Source of the DNA: Verrucomicrobiota bacterium
Lineage (GTDB): Bacteria > Verrucomicrobiota > Verrucomicrobiia > Limisphaerales > UBA11358
Assembly (NCBI GenBank): GCA_021323835.1
Contig: JAJPKI010000348.1
Location: forward strand, 1-7,806
Length of the DNA stretch: 7,806 nt
Reading direction: 5' to 3'
The position numbers and the translations under genes were made by a program. Positions 1-5,294 of the stretch are shown here, in pieces; position 1 is the stretch's first letter; the number at the start of each line of letters is the position of its first letter. A model generated the notes under the pieces. That model was not told where the DNA came from and searched no databases. It saw nothing but the letters and a program-made list of their open reading frames with translations.

Positions 1-312
1 ACGCTGGAACAAATCGTCAAGCAGCTCAACAAATTGCCGGACGTCATCAAAGTGCAGGATTTTCGCGACGGCAGCGAATACGTGGACCGCGAGCTGTTGC
101 TCGTGAAAGTCGCAGTGGATTCCAAGTCGCGCGCCGAAGTGATGCAAATCACGGACATTTTCCGCTCCAAAATCGTGGACGTGCAGCCGAAGTCGCTGAC
201 AATTGAAATCACCGGCACGGACAGCAAGGTGGAAAAATTCCTCGACTTGATGAATTCATTCGGCGTTCAGGAAATCACGCGCACGGGCAAAGCCGCTTTG
301 CCGAGGAAATAA
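1..312 (+). CDS. ilvN: Acetolactate synthase small (regulatory) subunit, C-terminal part
   Basis: The frame is open from the first base, so the gene begins outside the window; 103 residues are seen, ending in a TAA stop. The product is the regulatory subunit of acetohydroxyacid synthase, which binds the catalytic IlvB/IlvI subunit in the cytoplasm and confers valine feedback control on branched-chain amino acid synthesis. The visible part matches the C-terminal domain of the small subunit: LEQIVKQLNKLPDVIKV, then RELLLVKV, then the ITDIFRSKIVDV segment, which corresponds to the TEIFRGQIIDV-type stretch of enterobacterial IlvH, and a TIEITGTDSKVEKFL strand-helix. The N-terminal ACT domain lies upstream and cannot be judged. 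The gene converges on guaB with a single base between the two stop codons, and no terminator hairpin is visible. Identification is firm; ilvN versus ilvH is only a naming choice. Confidence 0.9.
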   Translation, partial: TLEQIVKQLNKLPDVIKVQDFRDGSEYVDRELLLVKVAVDSKSRAEVMQITDIFRSKIVDVQPKSLTIEITGTDSKVEKFLDLMNSFGVQEITRTGKAALPRK

Positions 313-313
313 T

Positions 314-1876
314 TCAGTTTCCCGTCTTCAATTCCACCACGTCGTGCGGCGCGGCTTCGCGCATGCCGGCGGGACTGACGCGGATGTAACGCGCCTTCGT
401 CCGAAGTTGCTCCAAATTTTTTGCGCCCAAATAACCCATGCCGCTTTGGATGCCGCCAATTAATTGCGCCAGCACGCGGTCAACAGAGCCGCACGCTTCC
501 TTGAGCGCTTCGATGCCTTCAGCGGCAACTTTTTGCGACGGATTTTTTTCGTGACCGTAACGCGCTGCTGAACCTTGCTTCATCGCCGCCAAACTGCCCA
601 TGCCGCGATATTGTTTGTAAAGTTTACCGGAAATTTCCACCACGTCGCCCGGCGCTTCGTTGCATCCGGCAAAAATGCCGCCGCAAATCACCGCTTGCGA
701 AAGCGTGAGCGCTTTTACGATGTCGCCGGATTTCGTAATACCGCCGTCGGCGAGAACTGAAACTTTTTTCTTCGCCGCCGCGCGCGAGCAAACGTAAAGC
801 GCGGTCATTTGCGGAATGCCAACGCCCGCGACAATGCGCGTCGTGCAAATCGAACCGGGACCTTGGCCGACTTTAATTGCATTCGCACCGCAATCGGCAA
901 GAAATTCCACGCCCGCCGCGCTCGTCACATTTCCGGCGATGAGCGGCAATTTGGGAAACGCATCGCGCAAAACTTTTACCATGTCCCCGACGCCTTTCGT
1001 GTGGCCGTGCGCCGTGGAAACCGCGATAACATCCACGCCGCGTTCCACTAGCGCGCCGACATGATTCAAAATCCGCTCGCGGTCCAATTCACCGAACGCA
1101 TTGCGCGTCGCCGAAACCGCTGCGCCGCAAATCAAATGAAAATTGGCGTCGCGGGCGGGCTTGAATTGTGCGCGGCGTTCCTGCGTGATGCGCTCAACAT
1201 CGCTCAACGTAATCAGCCCGCGCAATTTGTCCGCGTCGTCCACGACAAGCAATTTGTGAATTCCCAAATGCTCGGTAAAAAATTTATCGGCGCGCGCAAT
1301 CGGGTCTTTGCCCAATTCTTTTTCACTGATCGTGTGGACCTGTTTGCGCGGCGTGAGCGCTTCGGAAATTTTTTTCTTCGCGTAACGTGGCTTGACGACG
1401 TGGCTGGAAAGCAAGCCAACGAGTTTTCCTTTTTCATCCACAACGGGAAACGTGCTGAAGCCGAATTTTTTTCGTTCAATTTGTTCGAGCACGTCGCCGA
1501 TGAATTGGTCGGGTGAAACTTTAATCGGTTCTTGAATCAAACCGTGGACGTGATTTTTCACGCGGCTGACTTCGGAAAGCTGTTCCTTCTCCGGAAAATT
1601 GTAATGAATGAGGCCAAGTCCGCCATTGAGCGCCATCGCAATCGCCATGCGCGATTCGGTGACGGTGTCCATGTCGGACGAAATGACGGGAATGTTGAGA
1701 TGCAAATATTCCGCGAGCGTGGTTTCGAGATGCGTGTCGCGCGGAAGAATTTCGGAATAAAGCGTTGCCAGCGTGATGTCGTCAAACGTCAGGCCGATTT
1801 GATTGTTCGCGGGAAAAAATTGTTCCGCCGATTGGTAGAACGAATTGTCGAAATCAGGATTGCGCGTTGCTGCCAT
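314..1876 (-). CDS. guaB: Inosine-5'-monophosphate dehydrogenase
   Basis: IMP dehydrogenase oxidises IMP to XMP with NAD+, the committed step of GMP synthesis, in the cytoplasm. With the ATG at 1874-1876 the protein has 520 residues, near the usual 480-510. A TTG 13 codons upstream (1915) is possible, but the ATG fits better; neither has a ribosome binding site. A roughly 28-residue N-terminal extension precedes LTFDDITL. Two CBS domains fill about residues 112-235. The catalytic loop GPGSICTT has its cysteine at 344; ADGGI is near 376-380; YRGMGS is at 423-428; the mobile flap keeps Arg439-Tyr440. Two sites look unusual. The Asp of the common D-(S/T)-(S/A)-HGH motif is Ser287 (VSTAHGH), and the phosphate-loop Gly-Ser is Gly399-Gly400, as remembered for GMP reductases. 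The CBS domains and the flap Arg-Tyr argue for a true IMPDH. Last gene after galE and the receiver protein. Confidence 0.93.
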   Translation of the reverse strand: MAATRNPDFDNSFYQSAEQFFPANNQIGLTFDDITLATLYSEILPRDTHLETTLAEYLHLNIPVISSDMDTVTESRMAIAMALNGGLGLIHYNFPEKEQLSEVSRVKNHVHGLIQEPIKVSPDQFIGDVLEQIERKKFGFSTFPVVDEKGKLVGLLSSHVVKPRYAKKKISEALTPRKQVHTISEKELGKDPIARADKFFTEHLGIHKLLVVDDADKLRGLITLSDVERITQERRAQFKPARDANFHLICGAAVSATRNAFGELDRERILNHVGALVERGVDVIAVSTAHGHTKGVGDMVKVLRDAFPKLPLIAGNVTSAAGVEFLADCGANAIKVGQGPGSICTTRIVAGVGIPQMTALYVCSRAAAKKKVSVLADGGITKSGDIVKALTLSQAVICGGIFAGCNEAPGDVVEISGKLYKQYRGMGSLAAMKQGSAARYGHEKNPSQKVAAEGIEALKEACGSVDRVLAQLIGGIQSGMGYLGAKNLEQLRTKARYIRVSPAGMREAAPHDVVELKTGN

Positions 1877-1920
1877 GTCGGAAAATGCCTGCGGAACGGC
1901 GGCTTTGGCAAGCAAAAAAT

Positions 1921-2313
1921 TTACGCGGCAGCGGCGACCGGCGGCGGCTCGCCAAGAATTTTACGGACGGTGTCCACGAGAATTTTTGGATTACAAGTGG
2001 ATTTGAGCAGCGCGCCTTCAACGCCAATCGCCAGCGCGTCTTGCGCCACGTCCGCCATGCTGCCATCGGAAAGAATGATGACCGGCATCGTTTTGAGCGC
2101 GGGCGTGGAGCGAATATATTTCAAAACGTCCGTCCCGTTGATTTTCGGCATCAACAAATCAAGCAGCATGAGGTCGTATTTTCCCGCCGCCAATTTTTTC
2201 ATGGCGACCAAACCGTCTTCGGCCACTTCGACGCCGAAACCTTCACGCTTCAAAACATTTCCATAAACCTGAACGACAAGCGCGTTGTCTTCAGCATAAA
2301 GAATATTCTTCAT
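1921..2313 (-). CDS. Stand-alone response regulator receiver protein
   Basis: A 130-residue protein made of one CheY-like receiver domain and no output domain. Residues expected for phosphotransfer are present: acidic pair Glu8-Asp9 (YAEDN), phospho-acceptor Asp52 (LLDLLMP), Ser82 at the Thr/Ser switch position (VIILSD) and Lys104 (LLK). Lys104 is followed by STCNPK rather than the usual Pro; I recall a similar K-x-x-C-x-P-K ending in other Verrucomicrobiota receivers. The tail is a short Pro/Ala stretch. The ATG at 2311-2313 is chosen because the domain begins exactly there; upstream in-frame starts would extend into galE. It lies 13 bp after the galE stop and 44 bp before the guaB ATG, so the three are probably co-transcribed. 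No kinase or partner is in the window, so its input and target are unknown. It might relay phosphate or act by protein-protein contact. Confidence 0.88.
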   Translation of the reverse strand: MKNILYAEDNALVVQVYGNVLKREGFGVEVAEDGLVAMKKLAAGKYDLMLLDLLMPKINGTDVLKYIRSTPALKTMPVIILSDGSMADVAQDALAIGVEGALLKSTCNPKILVDTVRKILGEPPPVAAAA

Positions 2314-2326
2314 GGCTGCATCATCG

Positions 2327-3298
2327 TTAATCGGGATAACCGTCTGGATTTCTCTTATGCCATGTCCAAGCCGTTTCGACAATATCTTTTAATTTCGGAA
2401 ATTGCGGTTTCCAACCGAGCTCGCGAATGGCTTTTTCAGCGGACGCAACGAGTCGCGGCGGGTCGCCGGCACGGCGCGGTTTTTCAATCGCCGGAATTTT
2501 TTTGCCCGTCACTTGCTCGCACATCGAAATCACCTCGCGCACGGAATAACCGTCGCCGTTTCCCAAATTGTAAAATCCGGTTTTGCCCGGTTGCAAACCG
2601 AGCATGTGCGCCTGCGCCAAATCTTTGATGTGAATGTAATCGCGAATGCACGTGCCGTCGGGCGTCGGATAATCCGTTCCAAAAATTTCGCACTGCGATT
2701 TTTTCCCGAGCGCGACAAACAGCACGTTGGGAATCAAATGGGATTCAATACGATGATGTTCGCCGAACTTTTCGCTCGCACCCGCAGCATTGAAATAACG
2801 GAACGCGATAAATTCCAATTTGTAAATCTGCGAATACCAAATCAGCGCTTTCTCGAACATCAATTTCGATTCGCCGTAAGGATTCATCGGCCGTTGCGGC
2901 AAATCTTCCGTCATCGGAACTTTTTCTGGCGAGCCATAAGTCGCGCAGGTCGAGCTGAACACGAATTTTTTCACGCCGCATTCCACGGCGGCGTCGGCGA
3001 GCTTGAGCGCATTGACGAAATTGTTGTGGAAATATTTTTTCGGATTCGTCATGGATTCGCCGACGAGCGCGTTCGCGGCAAAGTGCATGATGGCATCGGG
3101 CTTTGTGGATTTAACGGCGTTGAGGATGTCGCCTTCGACTTCCGGTTTCGCAAAAATAAATTTCGCGCGCGCATCCACCGCCGAGCGATGGCCTTCGGTG
3201 AGATTGTCATAAACGGTGACCTGATGGCCGGCGTTGAGCAGTTCTTCCGTGCAAACCGAGCCGATGTATCCGGCGCCGCCGGTGACAAAAACTTTCAT
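2327..3298 (-). CDS. galE: UDP-glucose 4-epimerase (extended SDR family)
   Basis: The enzyme interconverts UDP-glucose and UDP-galactose through an NAD-bound 4-keto intermediate, supplying sugars for galactose metabolism and surface polysaccharides; it is cytoplasmic. The 323-residue protein is close to the usual 330-340. The Rossmann NAD-binding motif GGAGYIG is at residues 7-13. FSSTCATYG (114-122) carries the catalytic Ser/Thr, and the YxxxK pair is Tyr141-Lys145 in NPYGESK. FRYFNAAGA (166-174) and DGTCIRDYIHI (214-224) are typical of GalE. The ATG at 3296-3298 puts MKVFVTGG at the N-terminus as expected; longer in-frame extensions run through the leader hairpin and are not credible. It is the first gene of a leftward run with the receiver protein and guaB. 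Epimerases of this family sometimes act on UDP-GlcNAc or other sugars, so the exact substrate is less certain than the family. Confidence 0.92.
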   Translation of the reverse strand: MKVFVTGGAGYIGSVCTEELLNAGHQVTVYDNLTEGHRSAVDARAKFIFAKPEVEGDILNAVKSTKPDAIMHFAANALVGESMTNPKKYFHNNFVNALKLADAAVECGVKKFVFSSTCATYGSPEKVPMTEDLPQRPMNPYGESKLMFEKALIWYSQIYKLEFIAFRYFNAAGASEKFGEHHRIESHLIPNVLFVALGKKSQCEIFGTDYPTPDGTCIRDYIHIKDLAQAHMLGLQPGKTGFYNLGNGDGYSVREVISMCEQVTGKKIPAIEKPRRAGDPPRLVASAEKAIRELGWKPQFPKLKDIVETAWTWHKRNPDGYPD

Positions 3299-3313
3299 TT
3301 TAATTCGTAAGTT

Positions 3314-3359
3314 TTTGGAGGCGAGGGTCGGAATCGGACACCGACTCTCACCACCCAAA
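3314..3359 (-). repeat. Imperfect inverted repeat / hairpin in the galE leader
   Basis: Two 12-nt arms (3320-3331 and 3341-3352) around a 9-nt loop pair except for one C/A mismatch and one G/T wobble on the + strand. The inner nine pairs (GAGGGTCGG with CCGACTCTC) are strong. Outside one A/A mismatch, TTTGG and CCCAAA extend the pairing with one bulged base, giving a 46-bp dyad. It lies 15 bp upstream of the galE ATG, between that codon and the candidate promoter, so it would be in the mRNA leader. It could be an RNA regulatory hairpin or a copy of a dispersed palindromic repeat; one window cannot tell which. Confidence 0.6.
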
Positions 3360-3362
3360 GTA

Positions 3363-3391
3363 TTTATGCCATATTTTTCTAGGGCACTCAA
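3363..3391 (-). promoter_or_regulatory. Candidate sigma70-type promoter for galE and downstream genes
   Basis: On the minus strand TTGAGT (3391-3386) is followed after 17 bp by CATAAA (3368-3363). Each hexamer matches the consensus at four of six positions and the spacing is ideal. Transcription would begin near 3356, giving a leader that contains the hairpin. Weak motifs alone, so moderate to low confidence. Confidence 0.35.
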
Positions 3392-3393
3392 GC

Positions 3394-3410
3394 GTAACTA
3401 GGAGTAACTA
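3394..3410. repeat. Two direct heptamers GTAACTA, 10 bp apart
   Basis: GTAACTA occurs at 3394-3400 and 3404-3410, exactly one helical turn apart. Read on the minus strand this is TAGTTAC-N3-TAGTTAC, ending two bases before the candidate -35 hexamer of the galE promoter. That placement suits a DNA-binding activator dimer, but the sites are short and no regulator is identified. Confidence 0.4.
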
Positions 3411-3430
3411 TGGTGAACTTTTCCTAATTG

Positions 3431-3454
3431 TCACTGGCAATTTCACTGGCAATT
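3431..3454. repeat. Perfect 12-bp tandem duplication
   Basis: TCACTGGCAATT is present twice without a gap (3431-3442 and 3443-3454) and is followed by a run of T. It lies between the galE upstream region and the tRNA promoter. It may be a replication-slippage duplication or a doubled protein site; nothing here decides between them. Confidence 0.6.
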
Positions 3455-3503
3455 TTTTCATTGGATTTTCCTCATGTTTTTATCAGGCCCGAAGCAAGGC
3501 TGC

Positions 3504-3533
3504 TTGCAAGCGCGAATCGAATTGGATTATGAT
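3504..3533 (+). promoter_or_regulatory. Candidate promoter of the tRNA-Cys gene
   Basis: TTGCAA (3504-3509) and TATGAT (3528-3533) are separated by 18 bp; the -10 hexamer matches the consensus at five of six positions. The predicted start near 3540 leaves about 10 nt of 5' leader before the mature tRNA, as usual for bacterial tRNA genes. The -35 overlaps a small inverted repeat (GCAAG, 3494-3498, with CTTGC, 3503-3507). Confidence 0.5.
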
Positions 3534-3549
3534 GTGTTTGTTGACCGTG

Positions 3550-3624
3550 GGCGGGGTAGCCAAGTGGTAAGGCAGGGCTCTGCAAAAGCCTCATTCACCA
3601 GTTCGATTCTGGTCCCCGCCTCCA
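3550..3624 (+). tRNA. tRNA-Cys (anticodon GCA), CCA encoded
   Basis: The cloverleaf closes fully. The acceptor stem GGCGGGG (3550-3556) pairs with CCCCGCC (3614-3620). The D arm has a GCC/GGC stem (3559-3561, 3571-3573) around AAGTGGTAA. The anticodon arm is 3575-3591 with loop CTGCAAA and anticodon GCA at 3582-3584. A five-base variable region follows, then a T arm with stem ACCAG/CTGGT and loop TTCGATT. The discriminator base is T (3621), the identity base expected for cysteinyl-tRNA synthetase in well-studied bacteria, and CCA is encoded at 3622-3624. Total 75 nt. No clear terminator follows. It is a single tRNA rather than part of a cluster. Confidence 0.96.
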
Positions 3625-3726
3625 ATTCCATTCTGTTGTTTACAAGCGCAAAAAAACTACCACAAAAAGGCTTAATGATGGGCTGCATGAGTTCCTAAAA
3701 GCCGCCGGAAACTGCGGAGCGAGCAT

Positions 3727-3773
3727 TGTCAAGGTGGAGCGCAGAGGGCAACAGGGCGAGCAATACCTTGACA
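3727..3773. repeat. Perfect 9-bp inverted repeat with a 29-bp spacer
   Basis: TGTCAAGGT (3727-3735) and ACCTTGACA (3765-3773) are exact complements. Allowing one extra T in the left arm, pairing continues outward through GCA/TGC. The spacer is G/A-rich and repeats the word GCGAGCA, which also flanks the left arm (3718-3724 and 3756-3762). It could be a paired regulator site, being about 160-210 bp upstream of the aspartic protease gene, or a remnant of a mobile element end. Confidence 0.5.
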
Positions 3774-3907
3774 TGCGCAGCGGAGCAGTAAAATCGCCAG
3801 CGGCAATTCAGGAAGCCTTCAGTTGTCACAAAATAATCGGTCTGCTCATATCTCGTCAGTGGAAGATTGCCATATTTATTATTTGTCAGGGTTTTGCTGA
3901 AAAAAAA

Positions 3908-3923
3908 CTGGCACGTTCCGTGC
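3908..3923 (+). promoter_or_regulatory. Sigma54-like (-24/-12) promoter element
   Basis: CTGGCACG (3908-3915) is a full match to the -24 element, and GTGC (3920-3923) matches three of four bases of the -12 element TTGC. The invariant GG (3910-3911) and GC (3922-3923) are separated by exactly 10 bp. The predicted transcription start is about 3934, almost on the ATG at 3936, so the message would be nearly leaderless. The same bases form a short palindrome (GCACG-TTC-CGTGC, 3911-3923), so an operator is an alternative reading. Confidence 0.45.
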
Positions 3924-3935
3924 GATAAGCTTGGC

Positions 3936-4787
3936 ATGCGTGTTTGGTTTTATACTGCTGTGTTGGTCTTGGCTGCGCTTTTTAAGGCGCGAGCCGAATC
4001 ATCGGCAGTGGCAGAATTTCCATTTGAATTTCATGACGGATTTATTTGGGTGCAAGTCAATGTTCCGCAATCAGCCAGACCGCTTAATTTTTTATTGGAC
4101 ACCGGCGCGAGCGTAAGCGTCGTCAATTTGACGACGGCACAACGGCTCAAATTATCTCTGGGTCAGCCAGTCGCCGTGCAGGGTGTTGAATCCACGACAA
4201 AAGGTTTTTTCCCTCAACGATTGACGGTTACGGCGAACAATGTTCCTTTGCAAAAGAATTATTTGGCTGTGGATTTGGCGGAATTGGGACACGCCTGCAA
4301 TTGTTGTGTGGACGGTTTAATCGGAATGGATTTTTTCCGCGACAAGATTGTTCAAATTGATTTTGGGGAACATAAAATCCGATTGCTGAAATCTGCGGAT
4401 GCCGCTGATGGTCAGACGGCCATCGCTCTGAAATTACGGCGTTGCGGAATGGAAGTGCCGATTTCGGTCAATAACGGTGAATCAAATTTTGTGCGTTTGG
4501 ACACCGGATGCGCTTCGGCGTTGCAATGGGTGAATGCGAAAATTCAGCCGGAGAATTGTTCCCAACGGATCGCCGTCGCACTAACGCCGTTCACGGTCAA
4601 TGAAACCAAGTGCGATGTCCAGTTGGGCAACACTAAATTTCCGTCCGTTACCACTTCGCTGCATTCCAAGGAAATTTTTGCAGGTGAAGCCGGATTGCTT
4701 GGCAACGGCATTTTATCTCATTTCAAAACCGTCACGATAGACGCCAAGCACGGTCAATTGATTTTAGGCGAGCAGATTTCGGAATAA
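3936..4787 (+). CDS. Secreted two-lobe retropepsin-like aspartic protease
   Basis: A 283-residue protein with an N-terminal signal peptide (RVWFYTAVLVLAALFKARAES; cleavage probably near residue 20), so it is likely exported. Two catalytic-type motifs are visible: FLLDTGAS with Asp55 and VRLDTGCAS with Asp189. Each is followed by the hydrophobic-hydrophobic-Gly partner motif, GLIGMDFF at 127-134 and GLLGNGIL at 253-260. This is the pattern of two retropepsin-like lobes in one chain, as in pepsin but much shorter; single-lobe bacterial family members usually have one DTG. The mature part has seven cysteines (121, 123, 124, 170, 192, 208, 226), including a CNCC cluster, suggesting disulfides or metal contact. 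The ATG at 3936 is chosen because it begins the signal peptide. The next gene follows after 120 bp on the same strand. Substrate unknown; a role in metal resistance is only inferred from the neighbours. Confidence 0.82.
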   Translation: MRVWFYTAVLVLAALFKARAESSAVAEFPFEFHDGFIWVQVNVPQSARPLNFLLDTGASVSVVNLTTAQRLKLSLGQPVAVQGVESTTKGFFPQRLTVTANNVPLQKNYLAVDLAELGHACNCCVDGLIGMDFFRDKIVQIDFGEHKIRLLKSADAADGQTAIALKLRRCGMEVPISVNNGESNFVRLDTGCASALQWVNAKIQPENCSQRIAVALTPFTVNETKCDVQLGNTKFPSVTTSLHSKEIFAGEAGLLGNGILSHFKTVTIDAKHGQLILGEQISE

Positions 4788-4813
4788 ATTTCTTCGCTGC
4801 TTTTGGGAATTTC

Positions 4814-4830
4814 ACTTTTTTGCAAAAAGT
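4814..4830. repeat. A/T-rich 7-bp inverted repeat after the protease gene
   Basis: ACTTTTT (4814-4820) and AAAAAGT (4824-4830) pair perfectly around TGC. It begins 27 bp after the protease stop codon. As RNA it is a weak stem without a following U-run, so it is a poor terminator; as DNA it could be an operator. Confidence 0.35.
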
Positions 4831-4877
4831 ATAAGGGATTTCTTTCTCTGCGACGTATTAAGGTTGAAATAACCAAT

Positions 4878-4892
4878 GCGGGCGTGACCCGC
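4878..4892 (+). repeat. Small GC hairpin just upstream of the repeat-protein gene
   Basis: GCGGG (4878-4882) and CCCGC (4888-4892) pair perfectly around a 5-nt loop, ending 15 bp before the ATG at 4908. It would lie in the leader of the repeat-protein message and could affect initiation. No convincing promoter is seen between 4788 and 4907. Confidence 0.4.
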
Positions 4893-4907
4893 CAACAACC
4901 AAGAACT

Positions 4908-5228
4908 ATGAAAACAATGAACAAAATCCTAATCATGTCGGCGGTTGCTCTTTCGATGACCGCAATTTCGCAGGCCAAAGCGGGTGAACCATTGCTTTCG
5001 CCACGCGCTCAATCAAGCCAGATTCACAAAGTGGCTGGCATGAATAACGACGTTAAAACGGTTCAAACGTCCAACGCGTTGCTCTCTCCGCGCGCTCAAG
5101 GAAACCAAATCGCCAAAGTTGCGGGCACAAACAACGACGTGAATCTCGTGAAGTCGGATTATTACACGACTGGCACTCCGCGTGGGCAGCAACCTGCTCC
5201 GACTTATCAGATCGCGCCGGTGAAATAA
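4908..5228 (+). CDS. Small secreted protein with 29-residue LLSPRAQ repeats
   Basis: A 106-residue protein with a clear signal peptide (KILIMSAVALSMTAISQAKA, cleavage near residue 25). The mature part is almost entirely repeat. Unit 1 (residues 29-57) and unit 2 (58-86) share the pattern LLSPRAQ-x-x-QI-x-KVAG-x-NNDV-x-x-V with a period of 29. The tail (88-106: TGTPRGQ, then YQIAPVK) looks like a degenerate third unit at a 30-residue offset. There are no cysteines and no transmembrane segment after the signal. The unit holds one Arg, one Lys and a polar NND group but no obvious catalytic or metal-binding set. The ATG at 4908 is used because it begins the signal peptide; an upstream in-frame TTG at 4803 would add an implausible 35 residues. 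It precedes the metal-sensor genes on the same strand. I do not recognise a named family; function unknown. Confidence 0.8.
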   Translation: MKTMNKILIMSAVALSMTAISQAKAGEPLLSPRAQSSQIHKVAGMNNDVKTVQTSNALLSPRAQGNQIAKVAGTNNDVNLVKSDYYTTGTPRGQQPAPTYQIAPVK

Positions 5229-5261
5229 TTTGACCGCGCGAAAAAAGAAGGAATAAGTTTG

Positions 5262-5287
5262 CGGGCGGCAGTTGAATCTGCCGCCCG
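5262..5287 (+). promoter_or_regulatory. Perfect 10-bp GC-rich hairpin before the anti-sigma-like gene
   Basis: CGGGCGGCAG (5262-5271) and CTGCCGCCCG (5278-5287) pair perfectly around a TTGAAT loop. The stem ends 7 bp before the ATG at 5295. No T-run follows on the + strand, so it is not a classical intrinsic terminator; it could attenuate read-through, protect the 3' end of the upstream message, or mask the start codon region. Confidence 0.6.
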
Positions 5288-5294
5288 AATAAAC

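Larger units (their letters stand above)
3625..3935 (+). other. Gene-poor stretch downstream of tRNA-Cys, with an unassigned open frame
   Basis: These 311 bp hold no recognisable gene. One frame is open from inside the tRNA (after a TAG at 3557-3559) to a TAA at 3926-3928, with no ATG near its beginning; the first usable start is a GTG at 3734. Its translation after the tRNA (residues such as SVVYKRKKTTTKR and LHEFLKAAGNCGASIVKVE) is plausible protein-like sequence but matches no family I know. Position directly after a tRNA 3' end would suit debris of an integrated element, but no integrase, second tRNA-end copy or direct repeat is seen. It also contains an inverted repeat and a sigma54-like site, listed separately. 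Confidence 0.4.

Noticed and set aside
1061..1516. 151-codon + strand frame inside guaB
   Set aside because: Antisense to the CBS-domain region of a clear IMPDH; no independent signal of coding.
1532..3310. Long + strand open frames (up to about 300 codons) opposite guaB, the receiver gene and galE
   Set aside because: The minus strand encodes recognisable proteins over the whole stretch; the + frames are Arg/Phe/Asn-rich mirror frames without domains or starts in sensible places.
3474..3698. 74-codon + strand frame running through the tRNA gene
   Set aside because: It is a reading of the tRNA and its promoter; the tRNA structure explains the sequence.
3695..3937. 80-codon minus-strand frame in the gap after the tRNA
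   Set aside because: Low-complexity Leu/Ala/Ser text, no recognisable motif, overlaps the sigma54-like site and the start of the protease gene on the other strand.
3550..4900. tRNA-Cys 3' end as an attachment site with a matching second copy
   Set aside because: No repeat of the tRNA 3' end longer than six bases was found to its right in this window, and no integrase is present.
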